A program made the translations under genes and the position numbers. The notes under the pieces were generated by a model that saw nothing but the letters and a program-made list of their open reading frames with translations, made no database searches and had not been told where the DNA came from. From Candidatus Kapaibacterium sp. (lineage in GTDB: Bacteria > Bacteroidota > Ignavibacteria > Kapaibacteriales > WFXC01), in assembly GCA_026996895.1 (NCBI GenBank), contig JALWJX010000122.1, positions 1-34,272 of the forward strand: DNA of 34,272 nucleotides. The letters are read 5' to 3'. The first letter of the stretch is position 1; every line of letters starts with the position of its first letter. Below, piece after piece: positions 1-8,779 of this stretch.

Positions 1-2973
1 ATCCTGATCGTGTACCTTCCAGTGTGGTCGCTGGTTGGAATAGAAGGCAAAATGTTTCGACCAATGGCGCAAACGGTGAGTTTTGCTTTGCTGGGTGCGC
101 TGCTTTTATCACTGACCTACGTACCTATGATTTCTGCAGCAGCATTGCGCATTCGTCCACGATCAAAACCAACCATTGCTGATCGTATTATGGGATTCCT
201 TCGCCGCCTGTATCTTCCAACTTTGAAATTTGCCCTCCGCCACCGCCTTACTGTTCTGCTGATTGCTACTACGTTGTTCGGTATTAGCCTCTTCCTCTTT
301 CTCCGAATGGGTGGAGAATTTATCCCAACTCTTGAAGAAGGCGATCTTGCAATGCAAATGGTTCTTCCACCTGGAACCGCTCTTTCGGAAACAATCGAAA
401 CCTCTCTACGGGTTCAGCAACTGCTTCTGGAGCATTTCCCCGAGATTGAATACATTGTTGCCAAAATTGGAACAGCCGAAATCGCCACTGACCCGATGCC
501 CTTAGAAGTTGCTGATATGATTCTCAATATGAAACCGAAAGAAGAGTGGGTATCGGCACAAAGCCGCACAGAGCTTTTTGACAAAATGGAAGAACTGCTA
601 ACAACGCACATCCCCGGTGCCAGTTTCGATTTCAGCCAGCCCATTCAACTCCGATTTAACGAGCTCATGACCGGGATCCGACAGGATATCGCAGTAAAAA
701 TCTATGGAGAGGACTTAGACACCCTGGTATCCTTAGCCAACCGCATCGCAGCTATCATTCAGCAAGTCCCCGGAGCTGCTGACATCCGCGTCGATCAAAT
801 GCTGGGATTACCGCAGATCACGGTGCAATACAACCGTGAACGCCTGGCACGCTATGGCATCTCTATCGACAAACTCAACCGCTTAGTCCAAACCGCCTTT
901 GCCGGAACAACGGCCGGCGTTGTCTTTGAAAATGAACGGCGATTTGACTTAGTCGTTCGCCTGGCTCCTGAGTATCGGCGCGATATTCAGGATGTACGGA
1001 ATCTGGTTGTCCCCCTTCCTAATGGTTCGACGGTTCCCTTATCAGAATTAGCCACTATCGAATACCAGAGCGGACCAATGCAGATCCGGCGCGACGCTGC
1101 AAAGCGATACATAGCTATTGGTGTCAATGCCCGCGGTAGGGATATTGAATCCCTGGTTGAAGAAATTCAACAACAAATTGAACAAAAGATTGCTCTTCCT
1201 GCTGGATACTCGGTTACTTTCGGCGGTCAGTTTGAAAATCTCCGTGCCGCACGAGCCCGATTGGCAATTGCAGTTCCTGTAGCACTGGGGCTCATCTTTG
1301 TTCTGCTGTACTTTACTTTCCACTCGGTGAAATTAGCTGTTATGATTTATACAGCTATTCCCTTAGCAGCCATTGGTGGCGTGTTTTCATTGTTGCTACG
1401 GGATATGCCTTTCAGCATATCTGCAGGTGTTGGCTTTATTGCCCTCTTTGGTATTGCTGTGCTCAATGGTATTGTGCTGATTGCCCAATTTCTCCGTCTC
1501 CAGGAAGAGGGGGTAACGGATCTCCACGAACGGATTGTCCAGGGTGCCCTTTCACGTCTCCGCCCGGTCATTCTCACTGCCTCGGTCGCTGCCTTAGGCT
1601 TTCTTCCAATGGCGACTTCGACATCCGCCGGAGCCGAAGTACAGCGCCCGCTGGCAACGGTTGTCATCGGAGGATTGATCACTTCCACTCTCCTTACCCT
1701 GCTTGTATTGCCAGTGCTCTATAGCCTCTTCGCTGAATTTCGCCTTGCCAATCTCTGGAAGCGAGTCAAAGCGACAGGCAATGCCGCTGTATTGCTCATA
1801 ATGCTTGGGCTTACAACCAATACCATCGCTGCCCAACAACCGCAAGTTCGCACGATTACCTTAGAACAGGCATTGGAAATCGCTGAGCAGCGCCATCCTG
1901 ATTTCCAGATCGCTGCGCTACAAGTTGATCAGCAACAGGCTTTGCTTCCTTCAGCTTTTACCCTTCCTCCATTGGAAATTGGCTACTATCGTGTGGGACA
2001 GGCTGGTGAACTCTTAGAATCCGAATGGAGTCTTCGGCAAATGCTTCCCTTCCCACTGGCATATAATAACCGGTACGCTGCCCTGCAGTCCAGGGTACAA
2101 TGGCAGGAAATAGCTGCTCAGTTACGACGCATTGAACTTCGTAAGGCTGTGCGAACAGCTTATACAGAGCTAAGTTTCGCCACTGACCGCCTGCGCCTTC
2201 TTCAGCGCTTGGAACAACTGGGCACGGCATTTTTCGAAGCAGCACAGAAGCGGTATCAGCAAGGAGATTCTCCACTGTTAGAAAAACTTTCCGCTGAAAG
2301 TGCCTTGCTATTTCTTCAACAGGAAAAACAATCAGCACAAATTGCGCTCTATGAAGCCCATCAACAGCTACAGCAATGGCTGTATACCACTGACTCTCTG
2401 GTAATCTCAGACTCTCTGTTCCGATTTCCGTCTGCTCGGTTCGATACCGCTCTATGGCGAACTCATCCACAACTCCAATTAGTAACTCAACAAATCCGTG
2501 TAGCAGAAGCACAGAAATCCTTAGCAATCTCCAAGTACTATCCAGATCTTTCCATTGGTTATCTGGATCGGACGGCTGATGGCATTGCGGGATATCGCGG
2601 TATTGAACTGGGAGTGAGCCTTCCTCTGTGGTTCTGGTCGCCTGCCAGCGCCGTTGCCAGTACCACTATTGCTATCGACATTGCTCGACAACAATATCAA
2701 AAACAACAGTTCCAACTGCACACTCAACTGCAAACTGCGTTTTCAACATTCCAGCAGCGCAAGCAGCAGTTGAAACTTTACGAACAACGGGGCTTAACGA
2801 TCGCTCAAGCCCTCATTCACACTGCTGAGCGCAGCTACCAACGTGGGGAAATCGACTATCTCCAGTACCTGCAACTGCTTCTCCAGGCATTGCGACTACA
2901 AGAACAATACCTCAATCTTCTTCGACAGTATAACCTTTCGGTTGTGGATCTTCTGTTTGTTTTAGGACAATGA
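1..2973 (+). CDS. CusA/CzcA-type heavy-metal RND efflux pump fused to a TolC-like outer-membrane factor (5' partial)
   Basis: The frame is open from base 1, so the N-terminal part (TM1-4 and the first porter loop) lies upstream. The visible part opens with the IEGKMFRPMA string that follows TM4 in CusA/CzcA pumps. It continues through the porter domain (GGEFIPTLEEGD, GGQFENLRAARARL) and the last membrane helices, ending at LPVLYSLF near residue 575 of the visible frame. After one more hydrophobic stretch (about 590-612), which resembles the signal peptide of a formerly separate gene, there are about 370 residues of TolC/CzcC type. These begin ITLEQALEIAEQRHP and are rich in Gln, Leu and Ala heptads. 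The inner-membrane pump and outer-membrane channel are therefore one polypeptide, a fusion known in Bacteroidota. Its likely role is proton-driven export of a cation such as Cu, Zn or Co; the metal is not determined. The stop codon overlaps a possible ATG of the adaptor gene downstream. Confidence 0.93.
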   Translation: MLIVYLPVWSLVGIEGKMFRPMAQTVSFALLGALLLSLTYVPMISAAALRIRPRSKPTIADRIMGFLRRLYLPTLKFALRHRLTVLLIATTLFGISLFLFLRMGGEFIPTLEEGDLAMQMVLPPGTALSETIETSLRVQQLLLEHFPEIEYIVAKIGTAEIATDPMPLEVADMILNMKPKEEWVSAQSRTELFDKMEELLTTHIPGASFDFSQPIQLRFNELMTGIRQDIAVKIYGEDLDTLVSLANRIAAIIQQVPGAADIRVDQMLGLPQITVQYNRERLARYGISIDKLNRLVQTAFAGTTAGVVFENERRFDLVVRLAPEYRRDIQDVRNLVVPLPNGSTVPLSELATIEYQSGPMQIRRDAAKRYIAIGVNARGRDIESLVEEIQQQIEQKIALPAGYSVTFGGQFENLRAARARLAIAVPVALGLIFVLLYFTFHSVKLAVMIYTAIPLAAIGGVFSLLLRDMPFSISAGVGFIALFGIAVLNGIVLIAQFLRLQEEGVTDLHERIVQGALSRLRPVILTASVAALGFLPMATSTSAGAEVQRPLATVVIGGLITSTLLTLLVLPVLYSLFAEFRLANLWKRVKATGNAAVLLIMLGLTTNTIAAQQPQVRTITLEQALEIAEQRHPDFQIAALQVDQQQALLPSAFTLPPLEIGYYRVGQAGELLESEWSLRQMLPFPLAYNNRYAALQSRVQWQEIAAQLRRIELRKAVRTAYTELSFATDRLRLLQRLEQLGTAFFEAAQKRYQQGDSPLLEKLSAESALLFLQQEKQSAQIALYEAHQQLQQWLYTTDSLVISDSLFRFPSARFDTALWRTHPQLQLVTQQIRVAEAQKSLAISKYYPDLSIGYLDRTADGIAGYRGIELGVSLPLWFWSPASAVASTTIAIDIARQQYQKQQFQLHTQLQTAFSTFQQRKQQLKLYEQRGLTIAQALIHTAERSYQRGEIDYLQYLQLLLQALRLQEQYLNLLRQYNLSVVDLLFVLGQ

Positions 2974-3002
2974 TGTATCACAAAATACACGGAGTCAAAG
3001 CG

Positions 3003-4265
3003 ATGAAGTTCTTGAAAATCATCAGTGTAATGGTCACACTGCTTCCACTGTTCCTTTTTGTCCAGTGCTCTTCTCAGGATCCAACTCCAGCAGCGACGGC
3101 AGAAAGCGCCACTCATTCTCAACATTCAGAATCCTATCAGGCGGGAACAGAACATTATGAAGAACATTCAACTGTTAACGAAGCAACTGACATAATCTCA
3201 ATGCTGGAGCAGCAAGTAAAAACTGTCGGTATCCGGCTTGGATCGTTTGATACAACTACGATGGGGAGCGTCGTCCAGACATATGGTTGGTTGCGTCTCC
3301 CGCCGCAATATCACGCTCGAATCAGTTCCTTCCTCGGCGGAAGCGTTGACAAGATTTTTGTCATTGAAGGTGATTTTGTTCGCAAAGGTGATACCCTGGC
3401 TCTCATTGCTTCTCCCGAACTACTGGAACTGCAAGAAGCCTACATTCAGAGTCTTGCAGCTTACCGATTTGCGAAAGCTGAACTGGAACGACAACGCAAA
3501 CTCTACCAGGACAGCATTGCGGCTGCCAAACAACTGCAACTGGCGGAAGCAGAGTTTCAATCACAACAGAGTCGAATGCTGGCGCTGCAAAAGCGACTAC
3601 GGCTGGCAAACATTGATCCCTCGACCGTGGAACACTCTACGATTGTCTCCTCCTTTCCCATCGTCGCTCCCTTCGATGGGTACGTTCGACATATCAATGT
3701 CGTGCTCGGCGAATTTATCTCACCAGGAAAAGAACTTTTTGAGCTGGTCAACAATCATCACATCCACGCTGACATTTTTGTGTTTGAAAAGGACATTCCC
3801 AGGGTACACGAAGGACAGACTGTACGATTTGCTCTGACTACCCAGTCGAATCAATGGTACACAGGACGAATCTTCTCTGTCGGCAAAGCGTTTGAAGACT
3901 CTGTGAAAGCTGTGATTGTACACGCAGAATTAACTGGTAAATACAATCGAGATCTTTTACTCCCAGGAATGTTTGTCAATGCCCACATCATTACTGCTGC
4001 CCACCGGGTTACCGCCCTGCCCGAATCCGCCATTGTGGAAATCGAGGGGAAACCTCATATTTTCATCTTCACCGGCAAAAGCGATCACCCTGATGGGATC
4101 ATCTGGCAATTCCGTCCTGTTCCAGTGCAGGTCGGAGAACGTGATCGTGGATTCGTTGCCGTTTCTCCCTTAGAACCAATTCCTGACAATGCATCGATTG
4201 TGATTGACGGAGCATACTACATTTACGCGCAAACTCAAAATCTGGAAGCGGAGCACGCTCACTAA
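3003..4265 (+). CDS. CusB/CzcB-like periplasmic adaptor (membrane fusion protein), His-rich
   Basis: This 420-residue protein is the membrane-fusion partner of the preceding metal pump. A hydrophobic N-terminus ends in FVQC, which may be a relaxed lipobox at Cys22. A His/Glu-rich linker follows (HSQHSESYQAGTEHYEEHS), then a barrel-sandwich half-motif (GGSVDKIFVIEGDFVRKGD), a coiled-coil hairpin of about 70 residues, the second half-motif (IVAPFDGYVRHINVVLGE) and a beta-barrel. It ends in EHAH. I chose ATG 3003 because GGAG lies 8 bases upstream and the signal sequence then has normal length. An in-frame ATG at 2970 overlaps the upstream stop as ATGA and would add 11 residues. The His-rich ends suit capture of a divalent metal or copper. 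It is in one operon with the pump. Confidence 0.92.
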   Translation: MKFLKIISVMVTLLPLFLFVQCSSQDPTPAATAESATHSQHSESYQAGTEHYEEHSTVNEATDIISMLEQQVKTVGIRLGSFDTTTMGSVVQTYGWLRLPPQYHARISSFLGGSVDKIFVIEGDFVRKGDTLALIASPELLELQEAYIQSLAAYRFAKAELERQRKLYQDSIAAAKQLQLAEAEFQSQQSRMLALQKRLRLANIDPSTVEHSTIVSSFPIVAPFDGYVRHINVVLGEFISPGKELFELVNNHHIHADIFVFEKDIPRVHEGQTVRFALTTQSNQWYTGRIFSVGKAFEDSVKAVIVHAELTGKYNRDLLLPGMFVNAHIITAAHRVTALPESAIVEIEGKPHIFIFTGKSDHPDGIIWQFRPVPVQVGERDRGFVAVSPLEPIPDNASIVIDGAYYIYAQTQNLEAEHAH

Positions 4266-4317
4266 TCCATCTTTGAGCTCAAGCCTTCGAGTACAAAATC
4301 ACGATTCTTCAGCGCCT

Positions 4318-4356
4318 CAGCAAAGGGTGGGGGTCACCCTCCCACACCCTTTGCTG
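4318..4356 (+). terminator. Perfect 12-bp inverted repeat after the metal efflux operon
   Basis: The arms cagcaaagggtg and caccctttgctg are exact complements separated by 15 bases, 52 bases past the adaptor stop codon. The stem could end transcription of the efflux operon, but it is followed by TAAAGCC rather than a T-run. It may therefore be a factor-assisted terminator, an mRNA-stabilising hairpin or a protein site. Confidence 0.45.
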
Positions 4357-4479
4357 TAAAGCCACAGCAGCGGAATATCGGCATCGATACAAGGATGTGT
4401 ACCCCTCGCAACCTTCTGCTTTGCAGATTCGTTATAGCATCCGGTTCCAGTGTAAGTTGAACAATACCCAGGAATTCCT

Positions 4480-5169
4480 ATGCGACAGCTTCTTGTAGCA
4501 TTTTCCAGCTTGTTGCTTGCTCTCCCATTAATGGCTCAACCGATTCACGGTGGGATTGCTTACTTCTCCCTGGGAATGCCTTTCCTCCAACTGGATGAGC
4601 TGAACAACCGCCTCACGCAATACCAGATCCCTTCCTTCGATGCTCCTTTTATTACGCTCGGCGGTGGTGGCGCATTTTCAGGAGAGCGCCTCTTTTTCGG
4701 CGGTGAAGGAGCAGGGCTAATCCAGCGGGAACAATCATACCAGCGTGGGGATACAACTTTTCGTATGCAGCTGGATGGCGGGATGGGTGTTGGATTGATA
4801 GGCTTTAATCTCCTGCGATCACCGGTGACCATCCAGCTATTGGGTGGCATCGGTGGTAGTTCACTAACGCTTAAAATCACCGAGGAGCGAAGCGATAGTT
4901 TCGATGATATTCTGCAACGACCGCAACGGGAGATTACGATGACCATTGGGAGTTTCCTGTTCCAGGGAAGCGCCAGCGTGTTAATTCCAATTACCAACTC
5001 CCTTTTTATTGGACTCCAGGGTGGTTACGTCTTCTCCGTTACCAACTCCGACTGGCAATATTTATCTCGCATTGCCATTGCCAATGGACCAAAAGCAGGT
5101 TTCGACGGAGCTTTTGCACGACTGTTGATTGGCTTTGGCTGGTTTGATGAGGACGAATGCGAGGATTAA
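4480..5169 (+). CDS. Exported hypothetical protein, possibly a small outer-membrane beta-barrel
   Basis: I do not recognise this 229-residue protein. It starts with a clear signal peptide (MRQLLVAFSSLLLALPLMA, cut before QPIHGG) and AGGA lies 6 bases before the ATG. The mature part alternates short hydrophobic and Gly-rich strands (ITLGGGGAFSGERLFFGGEGAG, MGVGLIGFNLL, IQLLGGIGGSSLTL, LFIGLQGGYVFSV) and ends in an aromatic strand followed by an acidic tail (WFDEDECED). This pattern suggests an outer-membrane beta-barrel. It stands alone between the metal efflux operon and a convergent RND operon and has its own terminator, so it is probably its own transcription unit. No function can be assigned. 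Confidence 0.8.
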   Translation: MRQLLVAFSSLLLALPLMAQPIHGGIAYFSLGMPFLQLDELNNRLTQYQIPSFDAPFITLGGGGAFSGERLFFGGEGAGLIQREQSYQRGDTTFRMQLDGGMGVGLIGFNLLRSPVTIQLLGGIGGSSLTLKITEERSDSFDDILQRPQREITMTIGSFLFQGSASVLIPITNSLFIGLQGGYVFSVTNSDWQYLSRIAIANGPKAGFDGAFARLLIGFGWFDEDECED

Positions 5170-5216
5170 TCTTCTCTTTCCCAGCACCAAGTATCACTCT
5201 TGAAACTACCAGTAGG

Positions 5217-5253
5217 GCATAGCCTCTCGACCAAGGAGGCTATGCATTTTTTT
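5217..5253 (+). terminator. Rho-independent terminator
   Basis: A perfect 10-bp stem (gcatagcctc / gaggctatgc) with a 9-base loop is followed by A and seven Ts. It lies 47 bases after the stop of the exported protein and reads on the + strand. On the - strand no T-run follows the stem, so it would not end the opposing RND operon. Confidence 0.9.
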
Positions 5254-5372
5254 GTTTGTTGTACCGTTCTTGTTACTGTGGTAGCTTGCCTGCCCTTAAA
5301 CGGCAACTGTGAGCTTACTTCCCTTTATCACCCTGCGGGATATATCAACTTCCCGATGCACACAGTGTTTTT

Positions 5373-8300
5373 TCAGGCTTCCTGCCGGTTTTGCAACCGC
5401 AGTTGCCGATGCCAGCGGCGACGTTCATACCGTAATTTCGCAACGTGGTACACGTAATACATCGATGGAACCACCACCAGGGTGAGAAAGAAAGCAAATC
5501 CCAGACCAAAAATCACAGCGGACGCCAGCGGACGCCAGAATGCGACGGCAACGCCACCAAAGGAAATTTTTGGATCAAAGTGATCCAGAAACGATCCGAA
5601 ATCGATATTCATTCCTAAAGCCAGCGGGATCAACCCCAGAATCGTGGAAGCAGCGGTTAGCAATACTGGCGTAAAGCGAATCGCCGCTCCTTCCTTGATC
5701 GCCTGCCGCGTTCGATAGCCCCGCTGGCGGAGAATTTCGACAAAATCCAGCAGAACAATGCCATTTTTCACCACAACCCCTCCCAGGGAAACAATGCCAA
5801 CGCCTGTTAAGGCAATTGATATGGTAAGCCCAAAGAGCATATACCCCAGGAAAACGCCGATCGTGCTAAACACCACCGTGCTCATAATAATCAGCGGTTT
5901 GAAAACCGAGTTAAACTCGGTGACCATCACCAGAAAGATCAGGAAGATACTGATGATAAAAGCGATACTCAGAAACCGCTGAGACTTCTGCTGTTCCTCT
6001 TGCTCACCCGTCAACACAATTTCATATCCTTGTGGCAACGGCATACGATCCAGTACCTGCTGAATCTGTGCCCGCACTGAATTTGCATTATAGCCAGCAG
6101 CAACCTCCGAAGACAGCGTAATCACCCGCTTTAAATCTTTCCGATTGATTCCCCCGTACGAATTTCCATAGCTGACGGTAGCAACAGCAGCGATAGGGAT
6201 ACTGCGAAATCGCCCTGTTGCCATTTCCCGAAACGTAATGGGAAGATTGAGCAATGTGGCGATATCATCACGATACTCTTCTTTGATCCGTACCTGTATC
6301 GGATATTCGTCTTCCCCATCGCGAAACTTTGCTGCTTCCGTCCCAAAGAGCGCTGTCCGCAACGTTGATCCTATCTGTCCGATGCTCAATCCTTCACGCA
6401 ATGCCTTTTCTCGCGAAATCTGTACGTATAACTCTGGCTTATACTTCTCCAGATCCGAGCGCAATCCTTCAATGCCGGGAATTTGCAATACGTTCTCTAA
6501 GGTATCGATTAGGCGGCGCTCTAACGCCAGGAGTGTCTGAAAATCCTCCCCTCGAATTTCAATCGTAATGGGTTTTCCCACCGGTGGTCCGAAGCGCTGT
6601 TTCTCCACGCTAATTTCTACTCCCGGAATCAGTGGCATTGCTTCCTGCAACTGTTTCCACAACGCAAAGGTTGAAATCCCCTGCCGTTCGTGGTACTCTT
6701 TAAAGGCAACGGTGATTTTGCCCTTATGCGGCGTGACGCTCCGATCCGGACGCATTGGATCACCAGCACCAATTCCAACATTTGCCAGCACCGTCTGTAC
6801 GGCTGGATTGTCTCTTCCCAGTACCTCATACACCCGCTGTTCGATCATCCGGGTTAAGGAATCAGTCACCGCAGCATCCGTTCCCACGGGCGTTTTAACG
6901 TAGATGTACACGAAATTTGGCTCTGGGGAAGCAAAAAATTCCACCTTTGGCTTGACAATACCTAAAAGAACAAAGGTTGCAATGAGCAAGGCAACGGTGC
7001 CACCAACAATCATATACGGCACCCTGCCCCGGATCGCTCGGTCTAAGGTTCGACGATAGAGCCCCATAAAGCGGGGCAACCACCGGCTCTGAAAGCGGTG
7101 GATCAGCACCGGCGATATAAACCAATGGTTTAAAGCGATCAGCATAATAAGAAGAACACCCAGATTTCCTCCCTGATGAAATCCGACAGCGTACAGCAAT
7201 CCACTGACAACCGCCAGCACCCCAATGGTGATCTTGAACCGCCGGGGATCACGGCGGCGTCCTCGCGGCATAAAATCTACAGCAAAAACCGGATTCATTA
7301 AAAATGCCACAACGAGCGAAGCGGTCAGCGTGAGAATCAGCACAACTGGGAGGTAACGCATGAACTTACCCGGAACGCCGGGCCAAAACAGCAGCGGGAA
7401 AAAGGGTGCTAAGGTCGTCAGCGTACCTGCCAATACCGGCGCAAAAACCTCTCCTGCTGCCAGCCGGGCTGCATCCTTGATGGGTAATTTCTCCCTGGTA
7501 TACAGCCGATAGGTATTTTCAATCACGACGATCGCATCATCGACAATAATCCCCAGCGCCAGGAGGAAAGAAAAAGTGACGACCATATTGAAGGTGTAAT
7601 CCAGCGGCGGCAAAACCAGCACTGCCATTGCAACCGACAACGGCACTGCCAGCCCCACAAACAGAGCGTTTTGTACCCCCATAAAGAACATCAGCACGAT
7701 GGTCACAAGAATGAATCCGATAATAACGCTGTTGTTCAAATCCTTCAAACTGGTACGGGTAAACTGTGACTGGTCATTGGTAATCACGACCTCCAGCGCC
7801 TTCGGAAAAACGCTCTGGCGCATCTCTTCAATGATGCGCTTAATTTTATCCGCCGCATCAATGAGATTTTCCCCGCTTTTCTTAATCACGCTGAGGGTAA
7901 TAACCGGCTTTCCATTGAGCCGTGCATAACTTTCGCGTTCCTTGAAACCATCCCGAACTTCCGCAATATCCTTGAGAAAGACTCTACTGCCCATCGAACC
8001 ACGGACTACCAGCGACTGAATATCCTCTACCGTTTCAAACTCTCCAACGATCCGCAGGGTTCGGCGCGTCCCGTCAACTTTTACATTCCCTGCGGAAATG
8101 TTCAGATTGTTGTTCCGAATCGCATTGATCACATCCCGAAAGCTCACCCCCGCCGCCTGCATTAAGAAAGGATCCAGATCTACCTGAATTTCCCGTTCTG
8201 GAGCGCCAATAAGATCAACACGGGTGATTTCTGGCAACGCCTCAATCCGATCCTGCAACGCTTCTGCGTATTTCTTCAATCGATTCAATGCGAAGTCTCC

Positions 8301-8768
8301 CGACACATTAACAGCCATAATGGGAATTTCGGAAAAATCGATTTCCCGAACCTCTGGATCGTTTTTCAAATCATCGGGCAAATCCGATTTTGCCTTATCC
8401 ACGGCGTCCTGGACGCGCCGCTTTGCAACGGCTGGGTCCACATCCAATTCAAACTCCACGGTAATACTGGAGAAATCCTGCACAGAACGGCTTCGGATCG
8501 TTTTAACCCCTGTGACTGACTTCAGTTGCTTTTCAATGGGACGCGTAATCAACGCTTCCACATCCTCTGGCGAAGTACCCGGATAAACTGTATTAACCAG
8601 AATGGTCGGGATCACTACTTCCGGGAACTGTTCTTTTGGAAGCGTCAAATAGGTATAAAGTCCCAAAAGGGAAATCAGCAGCGTAACCACATACACCGAA
8701 ACTTTATGATCGATCACCCAGGCGGTAGGGCGAAAATTTTTCAGCACTTCCGTTTCCTTCCGCACCAT
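5373..8768 (-). CDS. RND efflux permease (AcrB/MdtB superfamily)
   Basis: This 1131-residue inner-membrane proton antiporter is the pump of a tripartite export system. TM1 is near residues 24-42, followed by the first porter loop (PGTSPEDVEALITRPIEK). TM4 carries the proton-relay Asp pair (GIIVDDAIVVIEN, D410/D411). The TM10 region has VVKNGIVLLDF, and the end has FWRPLASAVIFGL...VVVPSMYYV. Between TM6 and TM7 there are two additional hydrophobic segments (about 511-530 and 535-558) flanked by Arg-rich stretches, which E. coli AcrB lacks. The gene is last in the operon TolC-TetR-adaptor-pump, 11 bases after the adaptor. Substrate cannot be read from sequence; drugs, bile-type compounds or lipids are all possible. 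It is less like the HME (metal) class than the pump at the window start. Confidence 0.95.
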   Translation of the reverse strand: MVRKETEVLKNFRPTAWVIDHKVSVYVVTLLISLLGLYTYLTLPKEQFPEVVIPTILVNTVYPGTSPEDVEALITRPIEKQLKSVTGVKTIRSRSVQDFSSITVEFELDVDPAVAKRRVQDAVDKAKSDLPDDLKNDPEVREIDFSEIPIMAVNVSGDFALNRLKKYAEALQDRIEALPEITRVDLIGAPEREIQVDLDPFLMQAAGVSFRDVINAIRNNNLNISAGNVKVDGTRRTLRIVGEFETVEDIQSLVVRGSMGSRVFLKDIAEVRDGFKERESYARLNGKPVITLSVIKKSGENLIDAADKIKRIIEEMRQSVFPKALEVVITNDQSQFTRTSLKDLNNSVIIGFILVTIVLMFFMGVQNALFVGLAVPLSVAMAVLVLPPLDYTFNMVVTFSFLLALGIIVDDAIVVIENTYRLYTREKLPIKDAARLAAGEVFAPVLAGTLTTLAPFFPLLFWPGVPGKFMRYLPVVLILTLTASLVVAFLMNPVFAVDFMPRGRRRDPRRFKITIGVLAVVSGLLYAVGFHQGGNLGVLLIMLIALNHWFISPVLIHRFQSRWLPRFMGLYRRTLDRAIRGRVPYMIVGGTVALLIATFVLLGIVKPKVEFFASPEPNFVYIYVKTPVGTDAAVTDSLTRMIEQRVYEVLGRDNPAVQTVLANVGIGAGDPMRPDRSVTPHKGKITVAFKEYHERQGISTFALWKQLQEAMPLIPGVEISVEKQRFGPPVGKPITIEIRGEDFQTLLALERRLIDTLENVLQIPGIEGLRSDLEKYKPELYVQISREKALREGLSIGQIGSTLRTALFGTEAAKFRDGEDEYPIQVRIKEEYRDDIATLLNLPITFREMATGRFRSIPIAAVATVSYGNSYGGINRKDLKRVITLSSEVAAGYNANSVRAQIQQVLDRMPLPQGYEIVLTGEQEEQQKSQRFLSIAFIISIFLIFLVMVTEFNSVFKPLIIMSTVVFSTIGVFLGYMLFGLTISIALTGVGIVSLGGVVVKNGIVLLDFVEILRQRGYRTRQAIKEGAAIRFTPVLLTAASTILGLIPLALGMNIDFGSFLDHFDPKISFGGVAVAFWRPLASAVIFGLGFAFFLTLVVVPSMYYVYHVAKLRYERRRWHRQLRLQNRQEA

Positions 8769-8779
8769 TTCTGTTCTCC

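Noticed and set aside
1958-2527. 189-codon open frame on the - strand inside the TolC-like part of the fusion
   Set aside because: It lies entirely inside a well-supported gene on the other strand and its translation resembles no protein family.
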